Position numbers and translations under genes: made by a program. Source: Halapricum salinum (lineage in GTDB: Archaea; Halobacteriota; Halobacteria; Halobacteriales; Haloarculaceae). From it: a stretch of 64,000 nt of DNA. Location: NCBI RefSeq assembly GCF_004799665.1, contig NZ_CP031310.1:860887-924886 (forward strand). Direction: 5' to 3'. Of the stretch, positions 47,448 through 57,115 are shown piece by piece. Position 1 is the stretch's first letter. Every line of letters starts with the position of its first letter. The notes below the pieces were generated by a model. That model ran no database searches and was not told the DNA's origin. It saw nothing but the letters and a program-made list of their open reading frames with translations.

Positions 47448-48797
47448 CTAGGGAGACTCGATCCCAGTCACGTCGAAGCGAGCGCCGCCCGCGTCGCTGG
47501 CCGAGACGTCGAGCACCCAGCCCTGTTCGTCGGCGATCTGCTGGGCGATATAGAGACCGAAGCCGCTCTCGCTGTCGACCGTGGTCGTGGCCGGTTCCAG
47601 CGCCCGCTCGGGCGGGTCGAACGCGATCCCGGGGCCGTCATCGGCGATGTAGAATCCCGACTCGGTCCCGCCGACTTCGACAGTGACCGCTGGCCCGCTG
47701 TGGACGATCGCGTTGTCGATCAGGAGCTCGACCAGCAGCTGCGTAGCGTCGCGATCGGCCACCAGCCGGCGGTCGTCGGCCAGCGCCAGCGCCGACTCGG
47801 GCGTCGAAAACGCCTCCCAGACGTCCCGGACGAGCGCCGAGAGCCACAGCGTCGTCGACTCGCGCTCGCGTTGGTTGAACGTCGCCAGCGAGACGATCTT
47901 GTCGACGATCGCCGCCACGCGCTCGATCGAGGCTCCGGTGTCGTCGACGGCGGCCCCCTCGCACTCGATCTGAGAGAGGTGGCCGGTCGCGACCTGCAAC
48001 TCGTTGCGGAGTTCGTGGGCCGTCATCAACGCCACTTTCCGCAGCCGCCTGTTCTGTCTGCGGAGGGCCTCTTTCTGCTCGCGAAGTTCGCCCATGTCCT
48101 GGGTGATCCCGACGAGTCCGACGATCTCGCCCGAACCGTCGCGCCACGGGACTTTCGAGGTCCGAAGGAAGCTATCGGTCGAGTCGGCGTACTCGTCGAT
48201 GTCGAGCACCGACTCCCCCGCCCCGATCACGCGCCAGTCGTCGGCATAGTTGGCCTCGTCGTACATCTCGTCGCCCGAGAGCGTCTCCATATCGGTCAGT
48301 CCGAGCAACGCCGAAGGGGCGATTAGCTCGTCACTGGTGATGAGGTGGCGCGCGTCGGCGTCCTTGGCGTAGAGATGGGCCGGAAAGCCCTCGAACATCG
48401 CCGCGAGCAGCGTCTCTCGACGGGTCGGTTGGCGTGCAGACGGGGGCCGATCGCCGTCGAGCACGTCCGCGACGGTCTCGACGACGGTCGCGTCGGTGAG
48501 TGTCGCAGCGTCGACCGCCACGGTGTCGACCTCGGGAAGGTCGGTCCCGAACACGACCGTCGGAAGTTCGGGATACAGCCCGTCGACGGCGTAGACGACG
48601 TTCGAAACGTCGGTGGCCGTGCTATCCGCGGGAACGACCAGACAATCGACTGCCGACCGGCACAGGCGGACCATCACGTCGTCGAGATCGACCGACTCGG
48701 CAGTCACGTCGCCGACTGACTCCTGCAGCCCCGAGGCGAACGCCTCGACCGATTGGCCCGCGCCGTCGACGACGAAGACCTGGCGACCGTCAGTCAT
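47448..48797 (-). CDS. PAS-domain sensor histidine kinase
   Basis: The 449-residue protein has an N-terminal receiver-like domain (about 5-115; VFVVDGAGQSVEAFASGL, DCLVVPADS) that lacks a standard phospho-acceptor loop, then a PAS domain (about 130-255; GFPAHLYAKDADARHLITSD). The dimerisation helix has the H-box TAHELRNELQVATGHL. The ATPase domain has the N-box LLIDNAIVHS, DDGPGIAF and GFGLYIAQQIAD. There are no membrane spans, so it is a cytoplasmic sensor. No response regulator gene is adjacent, as is usual in haloarchaea. A box A at 48820-48828 supports the ATG at 48797. Confidence 0.92.
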   Translation of the reverse strand: MTDGRQVFVVDGAGQSVEAFASGLQESVGDVTAESVDLDDVMVRLCRSAVDCLVVPADSTATDVSNVVYAVDGLYPELPTVVFGTDLPEVDTVAVDAATLTDATVVETVADVLDGDRPPSARQPTRRETLLAAMFEGFPAHLYAKDADARHLITSDELIAPSALLGLTDMETLSGDEMYDEANYADDWRVIGAGESVLDIDEYADSTDSFLRTSKVPWRDGSGEIVGLVGITQDMGELREQKEALRRQNRRLRKVALMTAHELRNELQVATGHLSQIECEGAAVDDTGASIERVAAIVDKIVSLATFNQRERESTTLWLSALVRDVWEAFSTPESALALADDRRLVADRDATQLLVELLIDNAIVHSGPAVTVEVGGTESGFYIADDGPGIAFDPPERALEPATTTVDSESGFGLYIAQQIADEQGWVLDVSASDAGGARFDVTGIESP

Positions 48798-48819
48798 CAA
48801 TCCACGTAGGAGAGCCAGC

Positions 48820-48828
48820 CATATAATT
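48820..48828 (-). promoter_or_regulatory. Box A of the histidine kinase gene
   Basis: The minus strand reads AATTATATG, about 23-31 bases upstream of the ATG at 48797. It overlaps the 3' flank of the GH31 gene. Confidence 0.6.
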
Positions 48829-48844
48829 CTCGGAGTCGAATCCG

Positions 48845-51535
48845 TCAGCGGACATCGCCCTCGTAGCGGTCTGCGACGCCCTCGCCGTCGAACGTGACGC
48901 TTCCGGCGTCGGCGTACTCGACGGTGAGCGTCCAATCTTCGCCGGCGAGGTCGTCGAGTTCGACGATCTCCAGCCCGGGCAGCGGGCCGCGCTCGGTCTC
49001 GCCCTCGACGGCCAGCGGGACGCCACCGCGCTCGAACGTCGACAGGCGGTAGGTAACGTCCGTCCGGCCGTCGTCGTTCCACAGCAGGAGACGCTCGCCG
49101 TCTGCGTTGTCGAGGTGGGCGACACCGACGTCACAGAGCGTCTCGACGATCGCACGGAGCTGCTCGCCGGTCGCCACCTCCGCGAAGTTATCGAGCCACG
49201 TCAGATCGGACCGCCTGCCGTCGAGAAACGCGGTCGCGTACTCCTCGATCCGTTGTTTCGAGCGGGCCGGCAGTTCGAGGTGGCGCAAGATCGCCTTCGT
49301 TCGGGCCAGTCGCCCGCTTCCGGGCGCTCGGAGGGTCGGCGCGTCGGTCGTGAGCGTCACTGTCACCGACTCGTCGCTGGAGTGGTCGTCGATCCGCACG
49401 ATCTGGGTGCTGGTCTCGGCGTCGTACTCGATCGTTTCCTCACCGCCCCGCACCGCGACGTCGACGTGCTCGCGCAGGCCACGGAAACACAGTTCGAGGT
49501 CGCGGGTGTCCGGCACGTGTTCGAGCGCGCCCGTCGCGGCCTCGACGGTGAACTCCAGCCGACCCGATTCGTAGCTCTGACGGAGCGTCGTCGTGGCGTA
49601 CTCGCCGTCGAGGTACGCCTGGCTCGTCCCGTCGTCCTCGTACAACTCGAAGGTGTTGTCCGCGCCGGGGAACGCGAGCACGCGAAGCGTCTCCGGATTG
49701 TCGACGTCGCCGAATCCGGGGTCGCCGTCTTGTGGAACGATCGCCCCCGCTTTCGCGAACACGGGCGTATCCGAGAGGTCGCCGTAGCAGGCCTCCAGAC
49801 CGCCGTCGTAGCGGTCGCCGGACTCGAAGTCGTACCACTCCCCCTCGGGCAGCCAGACGGTCTGCCTGGCGAGATTGGTGTCGTCCGCGCGTTCGGAGAC
49901 GTAGGGTGCGGCGAGCAGCTCGCTGCCGAAGTAGTACTGCTGGGGGACGTGGTAGGCCAGTTCGGTGTCGGGATGGGGGTAGTACATCGGCCGCACGAGC
50001 GGGACACCCTCGTCGTGGTTGTGCCAGGCCATCGTGTAGAGGTATGGCACCAGTTCGTGCCGGCGGCGCATGGCGTCGCCCAGTGCCTCCCGAACAGTTG
50101 GCTCGAACGTCCACGGCCGCTTGTCGATGTAGTCGATGTTGCCCGTGTGGAAGCGATTGATCGGGCTGAAGGTGCCGAACTGTGCCCAGCGGGCGTACAG
50201 TTCACCGAAGCCGGTCGGCGTGCCGGTGCCGCCGAAGTGCCCGCCGATGTCGTGGCTCCACCAGCCGAAGTCGACGTTGCTGCCCGTCGACGTCAGGTAG
50301 GGCTGGAAGGCCAGCGAATCCCAGGAGATGTAGGCGTCCCCGGAGAAACCGACGGGATAGCGATGACCGCCGAGGCCGCCCCATCGCGAGAGGATAAACG
50401 GCCGGCGGCCGTCCCGCGTGCGGTCGAGTGCGTGGAGGTGGTTGAGCGCCCACAGCGGGTCCAGTCCCTCCATCTCTGGTGATTCCTCCCACTGCTGCCA
50501 GTCGATCCACCAGAAGTCGACGCCGTCCTCGTCCTCCAGTGGATCGATCACGTGCTCGAAATACCCACGAAGGAACGTATCGTCGCTGGCGTCGAAGGGG
50601 ATCGGCGTCTCACTGGCAGGGTCGATCCCCATGTGCTCGGCCAGCGCGTCGTAGCAGTCCTCGTGAGGGTAGACGCCCTCTGCGGGGTGGAGATTGAGCG
50701 TGGTCTTCAGGCCCGACTCGTGGAGCCAATCGACGAACCCCTCGGGGTCGGGAAAGAGGTCGCGATTCCACGACCACCCGGTCCAGCCGCCGTGGAATGC
50801 GTTGTCGACGACGTGCCAGTCCATGTCGATGACACAGACCGACAGCGGGAGGTCCTCCTCACGGAAGCGCTCCATCAGTTCCTGCAGTTCGTCGGCGCTG
50901 TAGTCCTCGTAGCGACTCCACCAGTTGCCCAGTGCCCACCTGGGAACCATCGGCACGTCGCCGGCGACGGCGGTGAAGTCGTTGAGGCAGTCGAGGTAGT
51001 CGTGTCCGTAGCCGAAGAGATAGAGGTCCTCGTACTTTCGGGGGGCGTCACGAGGTGTGACCCAGCCGTCGTCCTCGAACACGAGGCTCTCGGAGTCGTC
51101 GACGACAGTCCAGCCATCGCCGCCCAGCAGCCCGGGTTCGAGGTCGGTAGAGCCCTCGACGCGGTCGAGGGTTCGGACTGTCCCGCCCATGTTGCCGTCG
51201 TCGGCGTCGCCGTAGTGCCAGACCGTCCCCAGTTCGCGGACGTGCGCCGACAACGTCTCGGCGCTGAACGGCTCGCCGCGCTCGTACTGGAGTCTGAGCG
51301 CGTCGGTTTCGATCGCGATCCGCTGGTCAGTCTCCTCGACCGTGAAATCGGGCACGGGCTGGTCGCGATACCAGAACACCTGGCTCGGGCGGTCCTCGAA
51401 CTCGCCGTCAGGATCGTACTCCGCACGGACGAGTCGTGGGGTGAGGACGGTGAACCGATAAGTGTCGCCGCGGACGACCGCCGCCTCGTCGGCCACGGAA
51501 TCGAAATCCGGCACGTGGTACGCCGCGAGGGTCAT
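48845..51535 (-). CDS. GH31 family alpha-glucosidase-like hydrolase, copy 1
   Basis: The ATG at 51535 gives 896 residues. An N-terminal beta domain (YRFTVLTPRLVRAEYDPDGE) precedes the barrel. The barrel has CVIDMDWHVVD, the nucleophile region DFWWIDWQQWEES with the family Asp, HALDRTRDGRRPFILSRW, GFSGDAYISWDSL with the acid/base Asp, and FGWWSHDIGGHFGG. C-terminal beta domains follow (VWLPEGEWYDFESGDRYDGG). No signal peptide is visible, so it works in the cytoplasm on imported or internal alpha-glucosides; exact specificity is unknown. It is a close paralogue of the next gene. A box A at 51558-51567 fixes the start. Confidence 0.93.
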   Translation of the reverse strand: MTLAAYHVPDFDSVADEAAVVRGDTYRFTVLTPRLVRAEYDPDGEFEDRPSQVFWYRDQPVPDFTVEETDQRIAIETDALRLQYERGEPFSAETLSAHVRELGTVWHYGDADDGNMGGTVRTLDRVEGSTDLEPGLLGGDGWTVVDDSESLVFEDDGWVTPRDAPRKYEDLYLFGYGHDYLDCLNDFTAVAGDVPMVPRWALGNWWSRYEDYSADELQELMERFREEDLPLSVCVIDMDWHVVDNAFHGGWTGWSWNRDLFPDPEGFVDWLHESGLKTTLNLHPAEGVYPHEDCYDALAEHMGIDPASETPIPFDASDDTFLRGYFEHVIDPLEDEDGVDFWWIDWQQWEESPEMEGLDPLWALNHLHALDRTRDGRRPFILSRWGGLGGHRYPVGFSGDAYISWDSLAFQPYLTSTGSNVDFGWWSHDIGGHFGGTGTPTGFGELYARWAQFGTFSPINRFHTGNIDYIDKRPWTFEPTVREALGDAMRRRHELVPYLYTMAWHNHDEGVPLVRPMYYPHPDTELAYHVPQQYYFGSELLAAPYVSERADDTNLARQTVWLPEGEWYDFESGDRYDGGLEACYGDLSDTPVFAKAGAIVPQDGDPGFGDVDNPETLRVLAFPGADNTFELYEDDGTSQAYLDGEYATTTLRQSYESGRLEFTVEAATGALEHVPDTRDLELCFRGLREHVDVAVRGGEETIEYDAETSTQIVRIDDHSSDESVTVTLTTDAPTLRAPGSGRLARTKAILRHLELPARSKQRIEEYATAFLDGRRSDLTWLDNFAEVATGEQLRAIVETLCDVGVAHLDNADGERLLLWNDDGRTDVTYRLSTFERGGVPLAVEGETERGPLPGLEIVELDDLAGEDWTLTVEYADAGSVTFDGEGVADRYEGDVR

Positions 51536-51557
51536 TACACTGGCGTCCACGGCGCTC

Positions 51558-51567
51558 GGTTATAAGC
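51558..51567 (-). promoter_or_regulatory. Box A of GH31 copy 1
   Basis: GCTTATAACC on the minus strand lies about 23-32 bases before the ATG at 51535. Each GH31 copy therefore has its own promoter. Confidence 0.6.
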
Positions 51568-51591
51568 GCGGCGTCACGCGACCACCGATTG

Positions 51592-54264
51592 TCACTCCTG
51601 GGTCGGGTCGTGACCCTCGCCCGCCTCCGAAATCGTGACGAGGTCGTCGTAGTTGAGCGTCAACTCCCAGTCGAAGGTCTCGAACTCGGCGAGATCGATC
51701 AGCTCGTAGGAGGGGGCCGTGCCACGGCGGGACTCGCCCTCGCGATCGATCGGCACGCCCCACTGATCGTAGGCGGCGAACTGGTAGGTGACGTCGGTCC
51801 GGCGGTCCTCGTTCCAGAGGACGAGCCGTTCGGTGTCGGCGTGGTCGATCCGCTCGACGCCGACGTCGACGAGCGTCTCGACGATCGCCCGAAGTTGCGG
51901 GTGGCTGAGCGCAGCCGCGAAGTTTCCGAGCCAGTCCAGATCGGCCCGCTCGCCCCGGCAGAACTGTTCGGCGTGAGTCGAAAGCGGCGGTTTCGCGCCG
52001 GCCGGCATCTCGAAGTGCCACAGCAGGTCCTCGAGCTGTCGCCGCCGCCAGTCCGTCTCAGCAGCGAGGGGCCCGTCCCCGTCGAGGTAGATCGTCACCT
52101 GCTCGCCCGGGTCGACGTCTTCGACGGCGACAGTCAGGGTCCGGGTCACCGGATCGTACGACTCGGCGTGACTGGCCGCACCGTCGACGGTCACCTCGAC
52201 GGCGTCGTCGACCCCGCGGACGCAGAGTTCGTAGGACCGGCCGTCGGGAACGTGTTCGGTCGCTCCCCGGACCGGCCCGATCTCGAAGGCCAGCCAGTCG
52301 TCTTCCCAGTGGCTGGAGAGTTCGGTGATCGCGTACTCGTCGTCCTGATAGTCCTGAGTCGTCCCGTCGTCCTCGTACAACTCGAAGGTGTTGTCCGCGC
52401 CGGGGAACGTGAGAATCCGGAGGGTCTCGGGGGTGTCGACGTCACCGAATCCGGGCTCGCCGTCCAGCGGAACGATCGCCCCGGCTTTCGCGTAGACCGG
52501 GACGTCTTCGAGGTCGCCGTAGCGGGTGTGGAAGCCGCCAGTGTAGCGGTCGCCGGACTCGAAGTCGTACCACTCCCCCTCGGGCAGCCAGACGGGTCGT
52601 CGTGAGAGGTTCGTGTCGTCGCCCCGCTCGCGGTCGTGGGGTGTGACCAGCAGTTCGCTCCCGAAGTAGTACTCGTTGGGGCGGTTGTACGCGGCGTCCT
52701 GTTCGGGATGGTGGTAGTACAGCGGCTGGATCAGCGGCTCGGCCCGGTCGTGGTTGCGCCAGGCCATGGTGTAGAGGTACGGCACGAGTTCGTGCCGCCT
52801 GACGAGCGCGTCTTCGAGGGCGTCGGCGACGTCGCCGCCGAACGTCCAGGGCCGCTTGTCCACGTAGGGCATCTTCGAGGTGTGGATCCGGTTGATCGGA
52901 CTGAACGCACCGAACTGCGTCCAGCGGGCGTACAGCTCCCCGAAGGAGTCCGGATCGCCGGTCCCGCCGAAGTGCCCGCCGATGTCGTGGCTCCACCAGC
53001 CGAACTGGACGTTCGACGCAGCGCTCGTCAGATAGGGCTGGAAGGCCAGCGAGTCCCAGGTGATGACCGTATCGCCGGAGAACCCGATCTGATAGCGGTG
53101 ATTCCCGACGTCGGCCCACCGCGAGAGGATGAACGGGCGGCGACCGTCCCGCGTGCGGTCGAGTGCGTGGAGGTGGTTGAGCGCCCACAGCGGATCGAGC
53201 CCCTCCATCTCCGGCGATTCGCGCCACTGCTGCCAGTCGATCCACCAGAAGTCGATCCCCTCCTCGTCTTCCATCGGATCGATCACGTGATCGAAATACC
53301 CACGAAGGAACTCGATGTCGCTGGCGTCAAATTCGACTGGCTTCCCGGTGTTCGGGTCGATTCCCATATGCTCGGCCATCGCCCGGTACTGGCTCTCGTG
53401 GGAGTGGACGCCCTCCGCGGGGTGGAGGTTGAGCGTGGTCTGCAGGCCCGACTCGTGGAGCCAGTCGACGAAGCCCTCGGGGTCGGGAAAGAGGTCGCGG
53501 TTCCAGGTCCAGCCCGTCCAGCCGTCGTGATTCGGGTTGTCGACGACGTGCCAGTCCATGTCGATGACACAGACCGAGAGGGGCAGCTCGCGGTCGCGAA
53601 AGCCCGTCATCACGTCGCGGAGTTCGTCCTGGGTGTAGTGCCAGTAGCGACTCCACCAGTTGCCCAGCGCCCATCGGGGGATCATCGGAACGTCGCCCGC
53701 GATGTCGGTGTAGGCCCGGAGCGCGCCCAGGTAGTCGTGGCCGAACCCGAAGAAGTACAGATCCTCGTACTCGTCGGCCGCGTCCCGCGGGGTGACCCAG
53801 CCGTCGTCGAATACGAGGCTGTCGGAGTCGTCCAGCACGGTCCAGCCGTCGCGAGCGAGCAGGCCGTTCTGGAGGTCCGTCTTGCCGTCGACGCCGTCCA
53901 GCGTCCGGGTCGTACCGCCGAGGTTGTCTTCCTCGTCGCCGTAGTGGTAGGTCTCTTCGAATCCAGTGAGGGTGATCGACAGCGAGTCCGAGTTGAATCG
54001 CTCACCGACGTCGTAACGCAAGCGGAGGTGGTCGGTGTGGATTTCGAGGCGGCCGTCGACGCGCGTGACCTCGAAGTCGGGCACGGGCTGGTCGCGATAC
54101 CAGACGGTCTGTGTCGGTCGGTCCTCGAATTCGCCGTCGGGGTCGTATTCGAGTCGCAGCAGCCGGGGCGTCAGGACGGTAAATCGGCAGTGATCGGTCG
54201 TCACGGTCGCCTCGTCGGCGGCGACCGGGTCGAACTCGGGCACGTGGTAGTCTGCGAGTCCCAT
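51592..54264 (-). CDS. GH31 family alpha-glucosidase-like hydrolase, copy 2
   Basis: The 890-residue tandem paralogue of the preceding GH31 gene has the same domain order. DFWWIDWQQWRES, GFSGDTVITWDSL, FGWWSHDIGGHFGG and VWLPEGEWYDFESGDRYTGG match copy 1 almost residue for residue, while the C-terminal 250 residues are more diverged. The catalytic Asp residues are present and there is no signal peptide. The 57-base gap from copy 1 holds that gene's promoter. Its own box A (GCTTAAGCC, about 54289-54297) lies over the last codons of the SDR gene. The frame is open further upstream, but the homology starts at this ATG. Confidence 0.93.
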   Translation of the reverse strand: MGLADYHVPEFDPVAADEATVTTDHCRFTVLTPRLLRLEYDPDGEFEDRPTQTVWYRDQPVPDFEVTRVDGRLEIHTDHLRLRYDVGERFNSDSLSITLTGFEETYHYGDEEDNLGGTTRTLDGVDGKTDLQNGLLARDGWTVLDDSDSLVFDDGWVTPRDAADEYEDLYFFGFGHDYLGALRAYTDIAGDVPMIPRWALGNWWSRYWHYTQDELRDVMTGFRDRELPLSVCVIDMDWHVVDNPNHDGWTGWTWNRDLFPDPEGFVDWLHESGLQTTLNLHPAEGVHSHESQYRAMAEHMGIDPNTGKPVEFDASDIEFLRGYFDHVIDPMEDEEGIDFWWIDWQQWRESPEMEGLDPLWALNHLHALDRTRDGRRPFILSRWADVGNHRYQIGFSGDTVITWDSLAFQPYLTSAASNVQFGWWSHDIGGHFGGTGDPDSFGELYARWTQFGAFSPINRIHTSKMPYVDKRPWTFGGDVADALEDALVRRHELVPYLYTMAWRNHDRAEPLIQPLYYHHPEQDAAYNRPNEYYFGSELLVTPHDRERGDDTNLSRRPVWLPEGEWYDFESGDRYTGGFHTRYGDLEDVPVYAKAGAIVPLDGEPGFGDVDTPETLRILTFPGADNTFELYEDDGTTQDYQDDEYAITELSSHWEDDWLAFEIGPVRGATEHVPDGRSYELCVRGVDDAVEVTVDGAASHAESYDPVTRTLTVAVEDVDPGEQVTIYLDGDGPLAAETDWRRRQLEDLLWHFEMPAGAKPPLSTHAEQFCRGERADLDWLGNFAAALSHPQLRAIVETLVDVGVERIDHADTERLVLWNEDRRTDVTYQFAAYDQWGVPIDREGESRRGTAPSYELIDLAEFETFDWELTLNYDDLVTISEAGEGHDPTQE

Positions 54265-54290
54265 TGGCCCCGGATTTGCGGGCGGACGGC

Positions 54291-55241
54291 TTAAGCCTGG
54301 GTGGCGGCTGCCAGCGACTCGAAGGTGACGCCAGTCAGTCCCTCCGAGACATCCCAGAGGCGTCGCGCGACCTCCTGATCGTACGATCGATCGCTGGAAC
54401 GCTGGGGTTCGGGCGCGCCGCGCATGTTCATGAAGCCGCCGGGACCGACGTAGCTCCCGCCGTCGACGCCGTCGGCGACGGCCGCGTACACCATCGGGAG
54501 CGCGCCGTTTTCGGCCGACTGTGCGAGGACAGCGTTGGCGACTTTCATCGCGTACAGCCGCAGGGTCGATCCCGACTCCTCTGGACCGCGGCGCTGAAGA
54601 TTGGTGTCGGCGTACCCTGGATGACAGGCGACGCTGAGTACGTCTGCGCTGGCGGCGTCGAGCCGCCGCTGCAGTTCGTAGGCGAAGAGGACGTTCGCGA
54701 GTTTGCTCTGGCCGTAGGCGTCCCACTTGGCGTAGGACTGTTCGCCCTGCAGATCCGAGAAGTCGATCTCGCCGCGCTCGTGCATGCCACTCGATTGAGT
54801 GACGATCCGAGCCTGCCCGTCGCTGGCTCGCAGGAGATCGAGTAGCTGGCCAGTCAACGCGAAGTGGCCCAGATGATTGACGCCGAACTGCATCTCGAAG
54901 CCGTCGGCGGTCTCCCGGCGCGGGATCGCCATCACGCCCGCGTTGTTACAGAGGACGTCCACCGCGTCGACATCCTCGTGGAGACGCTCGGCGAACGCCC
55001 GGATCGAGTCGAGATCCGCGAGATCACACTTGCGGACGTGCAGGTCGGCGTCGGGCAGTTCTTCGAGGATTTCCTCTTTGGCGTCGTTGCCGCGGTCGGT
55101 ACTCCGGCAGGCCATCACGACGGTCGCGCCACGACCGGCGAACATGCGCGTCGCCTCGTATCCCAGCCCGCTGTTCGCGCCGGTGACGACGACGGTCTGG
55201 TCGTCGAGCGCAGAGACGTCCGAGAGAGTCCAGTTGCTCAT
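54291..55241 (-). CDS. Short-chain dehydrogenase (retinol dehydrogenase/WWOX-like)
   Basis: The 316-residue SDR has VVVTGANSGLGYEATRMFAG (about 17-36), VLCNNAGVM, a catalytic Ser in VTQSSGMH, Tyr/Lys in YGQSKLANVLFAYEL, and VACHPGYADTNLQ. This pattern matches the retinol dehydrogenase/protochlorophyllide reductase-like group, active on unidentified substrates in Archaea. CRST after strand 2 (Arg) favours NADP(H). Its 3' end overlaps the promoter of GH31 copy 2. The frame lies 26 bases from the GH31 start, so some read-through is possible. Confidence 0.9.
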   Translation of the reverse strand: MSNWTLSDVSALDDQTVVVTGANSGLGYEATRMFAGRGATVVMACRSTDRGNDAKEEILEELPDADLHVRKCDLADLDSIRAFAERLHEDVDAVDVLCNNAGVMAIPRRETADGFEMQFGVNHLGHFALTGQLLDLLRASDGQARIVTQSSGMHERGEIDFSDLQGEQSYAKWDAYGQSKLANVLFAYELQRRLDAASADVLSVACHPGYADTNLQRRGPEESGSTLRLYAMKVANAVLAQSAENGALPMVYAAVADGVDGGSYVGPGGFMNMRGAPEPQRSSDRSYDQEVARRLWDVSEGLTGVTFESLAAATQA

Positions 55242-55327
55242 ACCGGACCGATGAACTCTGCGGATAGAAGGCTATCGCCTAGCCAGTTTGGAAGGACACA
55301 ACCGTCCACAGGACCTAGTCAGGCGCG

Positions 55328-55594
55328 ATGTCCGACCCAGTCCCGATCACGATCTACCGCCGCCATCCCTGCGAACTGTGCGAAGACGCCCTGGAGACGA
55401 TCGAGTCCGTCGCCGAGGCGGCCGACGTCGAGGTCGCGATCGAGCAGATCGACGTCGACAGCGAGTCCGACCTCCGGGAGCGCTACGGCGAGACGGTGCC
55501 GGTCGTGTACGTCGACGGCACCAAGCAGTTCGAACTGTTCGTCGACGAGCAGGTGCTTCTGGGAGCGCTTCAGGACGCGAGAAAGTCGGCGTGA
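55328..55594 (+). CDS. Glutaredoxin-like thioredoxin-fold protein (DUF836 type)
   Basis: The 88-residue protein has IYRRHPCELCEDALETIE with a CxxC motif (CELC), the cis-Pro in ETVPVVYVDGT, and a C-terminal helix. This is the short thioredoxin fold of the DUF836/glutaredoxin-like group. It probably carries out thiol-disulfide exchange in the cytoplasm. The ATG lies eight residues before the first strand. It converges on the archaemetzincin gene. Confidence 0.88.
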   Translation: MSDPVPITIYRRHPCELCEDALETIESVAEAADVEVAIEQIDVDSESDLRERYGETVPVVYVDGTKQFELFVDEQVLLGALQDARKSA

Positions 55595-55609
55595 GACGAA
55601 CGACCGAAC

Positions 55610-56131
55610 TCAGAGGACCTGGCGCTGACAGGTGCCACAGAGGTTCTGCTCTTTGACGTCGACTTCGCGGACGGTGGGCGAGAAGTTCATCACGCAGCGT
55701 TTGTTGTCACAGTGTTCGAGCCCGAGGGTGTGGCCGATCTCGTGGACGACCTCCTTGCGGACGCGCTCGGCGAAGACCTCGCTCGAAGAGCGATTCGAGA
55801 GGCCGCCATCCGAAGAGGTCTGGAGGCGAAAGGTCGAGATGACGGAGCCGTTGCCGTCGAGGTAGGCGAGACCGAAGACGTAGTTGCGCCGGCGGTAGTA
55901 CAGATCCTTGGGAGTGATGGCGATGTTTTTCTTTCCAGATCCGACGCGGCTGGCCAGTTCGATGAACTCCTCGGCACGGTACTGGTCCCGGTTGGAATCG
56001 TACGCGCCGGTCGGGATGGGCTGTGCGTCGTGGACCGTGACGTCACAGTTGTAGACCGTCCGGAGGCCGGTCGAAGCCTCGCGCTTGACGACCGCGGGGA
56101 CGTCACCGACCGGCACGATGTCGACGTGCAT
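55610..56131 (-). CDS. amzA: Archaemetzincin (M54 zinc peptidase)
   Basis: The 173-residue protein has the family's zinc site: HEIGHTLGLEHCDNKRCVMN, i.e. HExxHxxGxxHC plus a second Cys, and later CGTC, the second zinc site with four cysteines. The Met-turn is CVMN. Archaemetzincins are small metzincins widespread in Archaea with poorly known substrates. From the ATG at 56131 the N-terminus (MHVDIVPVGDVPAVV) matches the family. A box A (56156-56164) about 25-33 bases upstream supports it over a longer in-frame start. Confidence 0.95.
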   Translation of the reverse strand: MHVDIVPVGDVPAVVKREASTGLRTVYNCDVTVHDAQPIPTGAYDSNRDQYRAEEFIELASRVGSGKKNIAITPKDLYYRRRNYVFGLAYLDGNGSVISTFRLQTSSDGGLSNRSSSEVFAERVRKEVVHEIGHTLGLEHCDNKRCVMNFSPTVREVDVKEQNLCGTCQRQVL

Positions 56132-56155
56132 GCACTCCTGTATGAGAGACACCGA

Positions 56156-56164
56156 AATAAAAAT
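56156..56164 (-). promoter_or_regulatory. Box A of amzA
   Basis: The minus strand reads ATTTTTATT, centred about 29 bases before the ATG at 56131. Confidence 0.6.
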
Positions 56165-56248
56165 CCCGGCACTGGTCGGGCGCGGTGTCAGACCGCCGCT
56201 GGGGCCGAGGCCGGAACCGCCTTCAAGGAGGCACCCGAGTGAGCAGAT

Positions 56249-57115
56249 ATGGACGCCGACACAGTCGTCCTCGACATCGACGGGGTGCTCGTGGACGTGG
56301 CGGGATCGTACCGCCGGGCCATCGTCGAGAGCGTCGAGCGGGTCTACGGCGAGACGATCGCCCAACCCGCAATCCAGCAGTTCAAAGACGCCGGCGGGTT
56401 CAACAACGACTGGGAACTGACCGACGCCGTCGCGCTGTACGTGCTCGCGGGCCGTGAGGGGTTCCCGCTGAGCATCGAGACCTTCACCGATCGGATCGCC
56501 GAATCCGGTGGCGGCCTCGGCGCGGCCCGCTCGGTCGTCGACGACGAACTCGATCCGGCCGAGCGCGAGCGCGTCCTTGACGCCTGGGACCGCGAGCGCC
56601 TGCGCGACGTCTTCCAGCAACTCTACCTCGGAAGCGAACTCTACCGCGAAATCGAAGGCGGCTCACCCGAACTCCAGACGGAGGGCTACATCCACGACGA
56701 ACCCGTGCTGCTCGACCCCGAGGTTCGGGACGAACTCCTGGAGCGATTCGACGTGGGCGTGCTGACTGGCCGACCCGCCGCCGAGGCCGACATCGCCCTC
56801 GACCGCGTGGGCCTCGATATTTCGGACGAGCACCGCTTCACGATGGACGACTGGGAGGCCGGCAAGCCCGACCCGGACGCACTGGTGACGCTGGCCGAGC
56901 GCTTCGACAGCGGATCGATCGTCTTCGTCGGCGACACCCTCGACGACGTTCGGACCGCGACCAACGCCGCCGAGGCCGACGCGAGCCGAACCTACCACGG
57001 CGTCGGCGTACTGACCGGCGGGCTGACGGGAAAGGAGGGTCGACGGAAGTACGAGCGAGAGGGCGCGAGTGCCGTGCTCGACTCCGTGAACGACCTGCCC
57101 GACCTCCTGGAATAG
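56249..57115 (+). CDS. HAD superfamily phosphatase (TIGR01548-like)
   Basis: The 288-residue protein has HAD motif [17 protein letters not shown] (nucleophile Asp 9, acid Asp 11), motif [10 protein letters not shown], motif III Lys in WEAGKPDP, and motif [11 protein letters not shown]. The helical cap is large (about 20-165). This group has been noted next to histidine-biosynthesis genes in some genomes, but no his gene is here, so the substrate is open. Its TAG is followed directly by the ATG of the next gene. Confidence 0.88.
   Translation: MDADTVVLDIDGVLVDVAGSYRRAIVESVERVYGETIAQPAIQQFKDAGGFNNDWELTDAVALYVLAGREGFPLSIETFTDRIAESGGGLGAARSVVDDELDPAERERVLDAWDRERLRDVFQQLYLGSELYREIEGGSPELQTEGYIHDEPVLLDPEVRDELLERFDVGVLTGRPAAEADIALDRVGLDISDEHRFTMDDWEAGKPDPDALVTLAERFDSGSIVFVGDTLDDVRTATNAAEADASRTYHGVGVLTGGLTGKEGRRKYEREGASAVLDSVNDLPDLLE

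Noticed and set aside
54265-54726. Upstream extension of the second GH31 gene in the same frame
   Set aside because: The extra residues are Arg-rich, antisense to the SDR gene and unrelated to the paralogous GH31 copy, which begins at the ATG at 54264.
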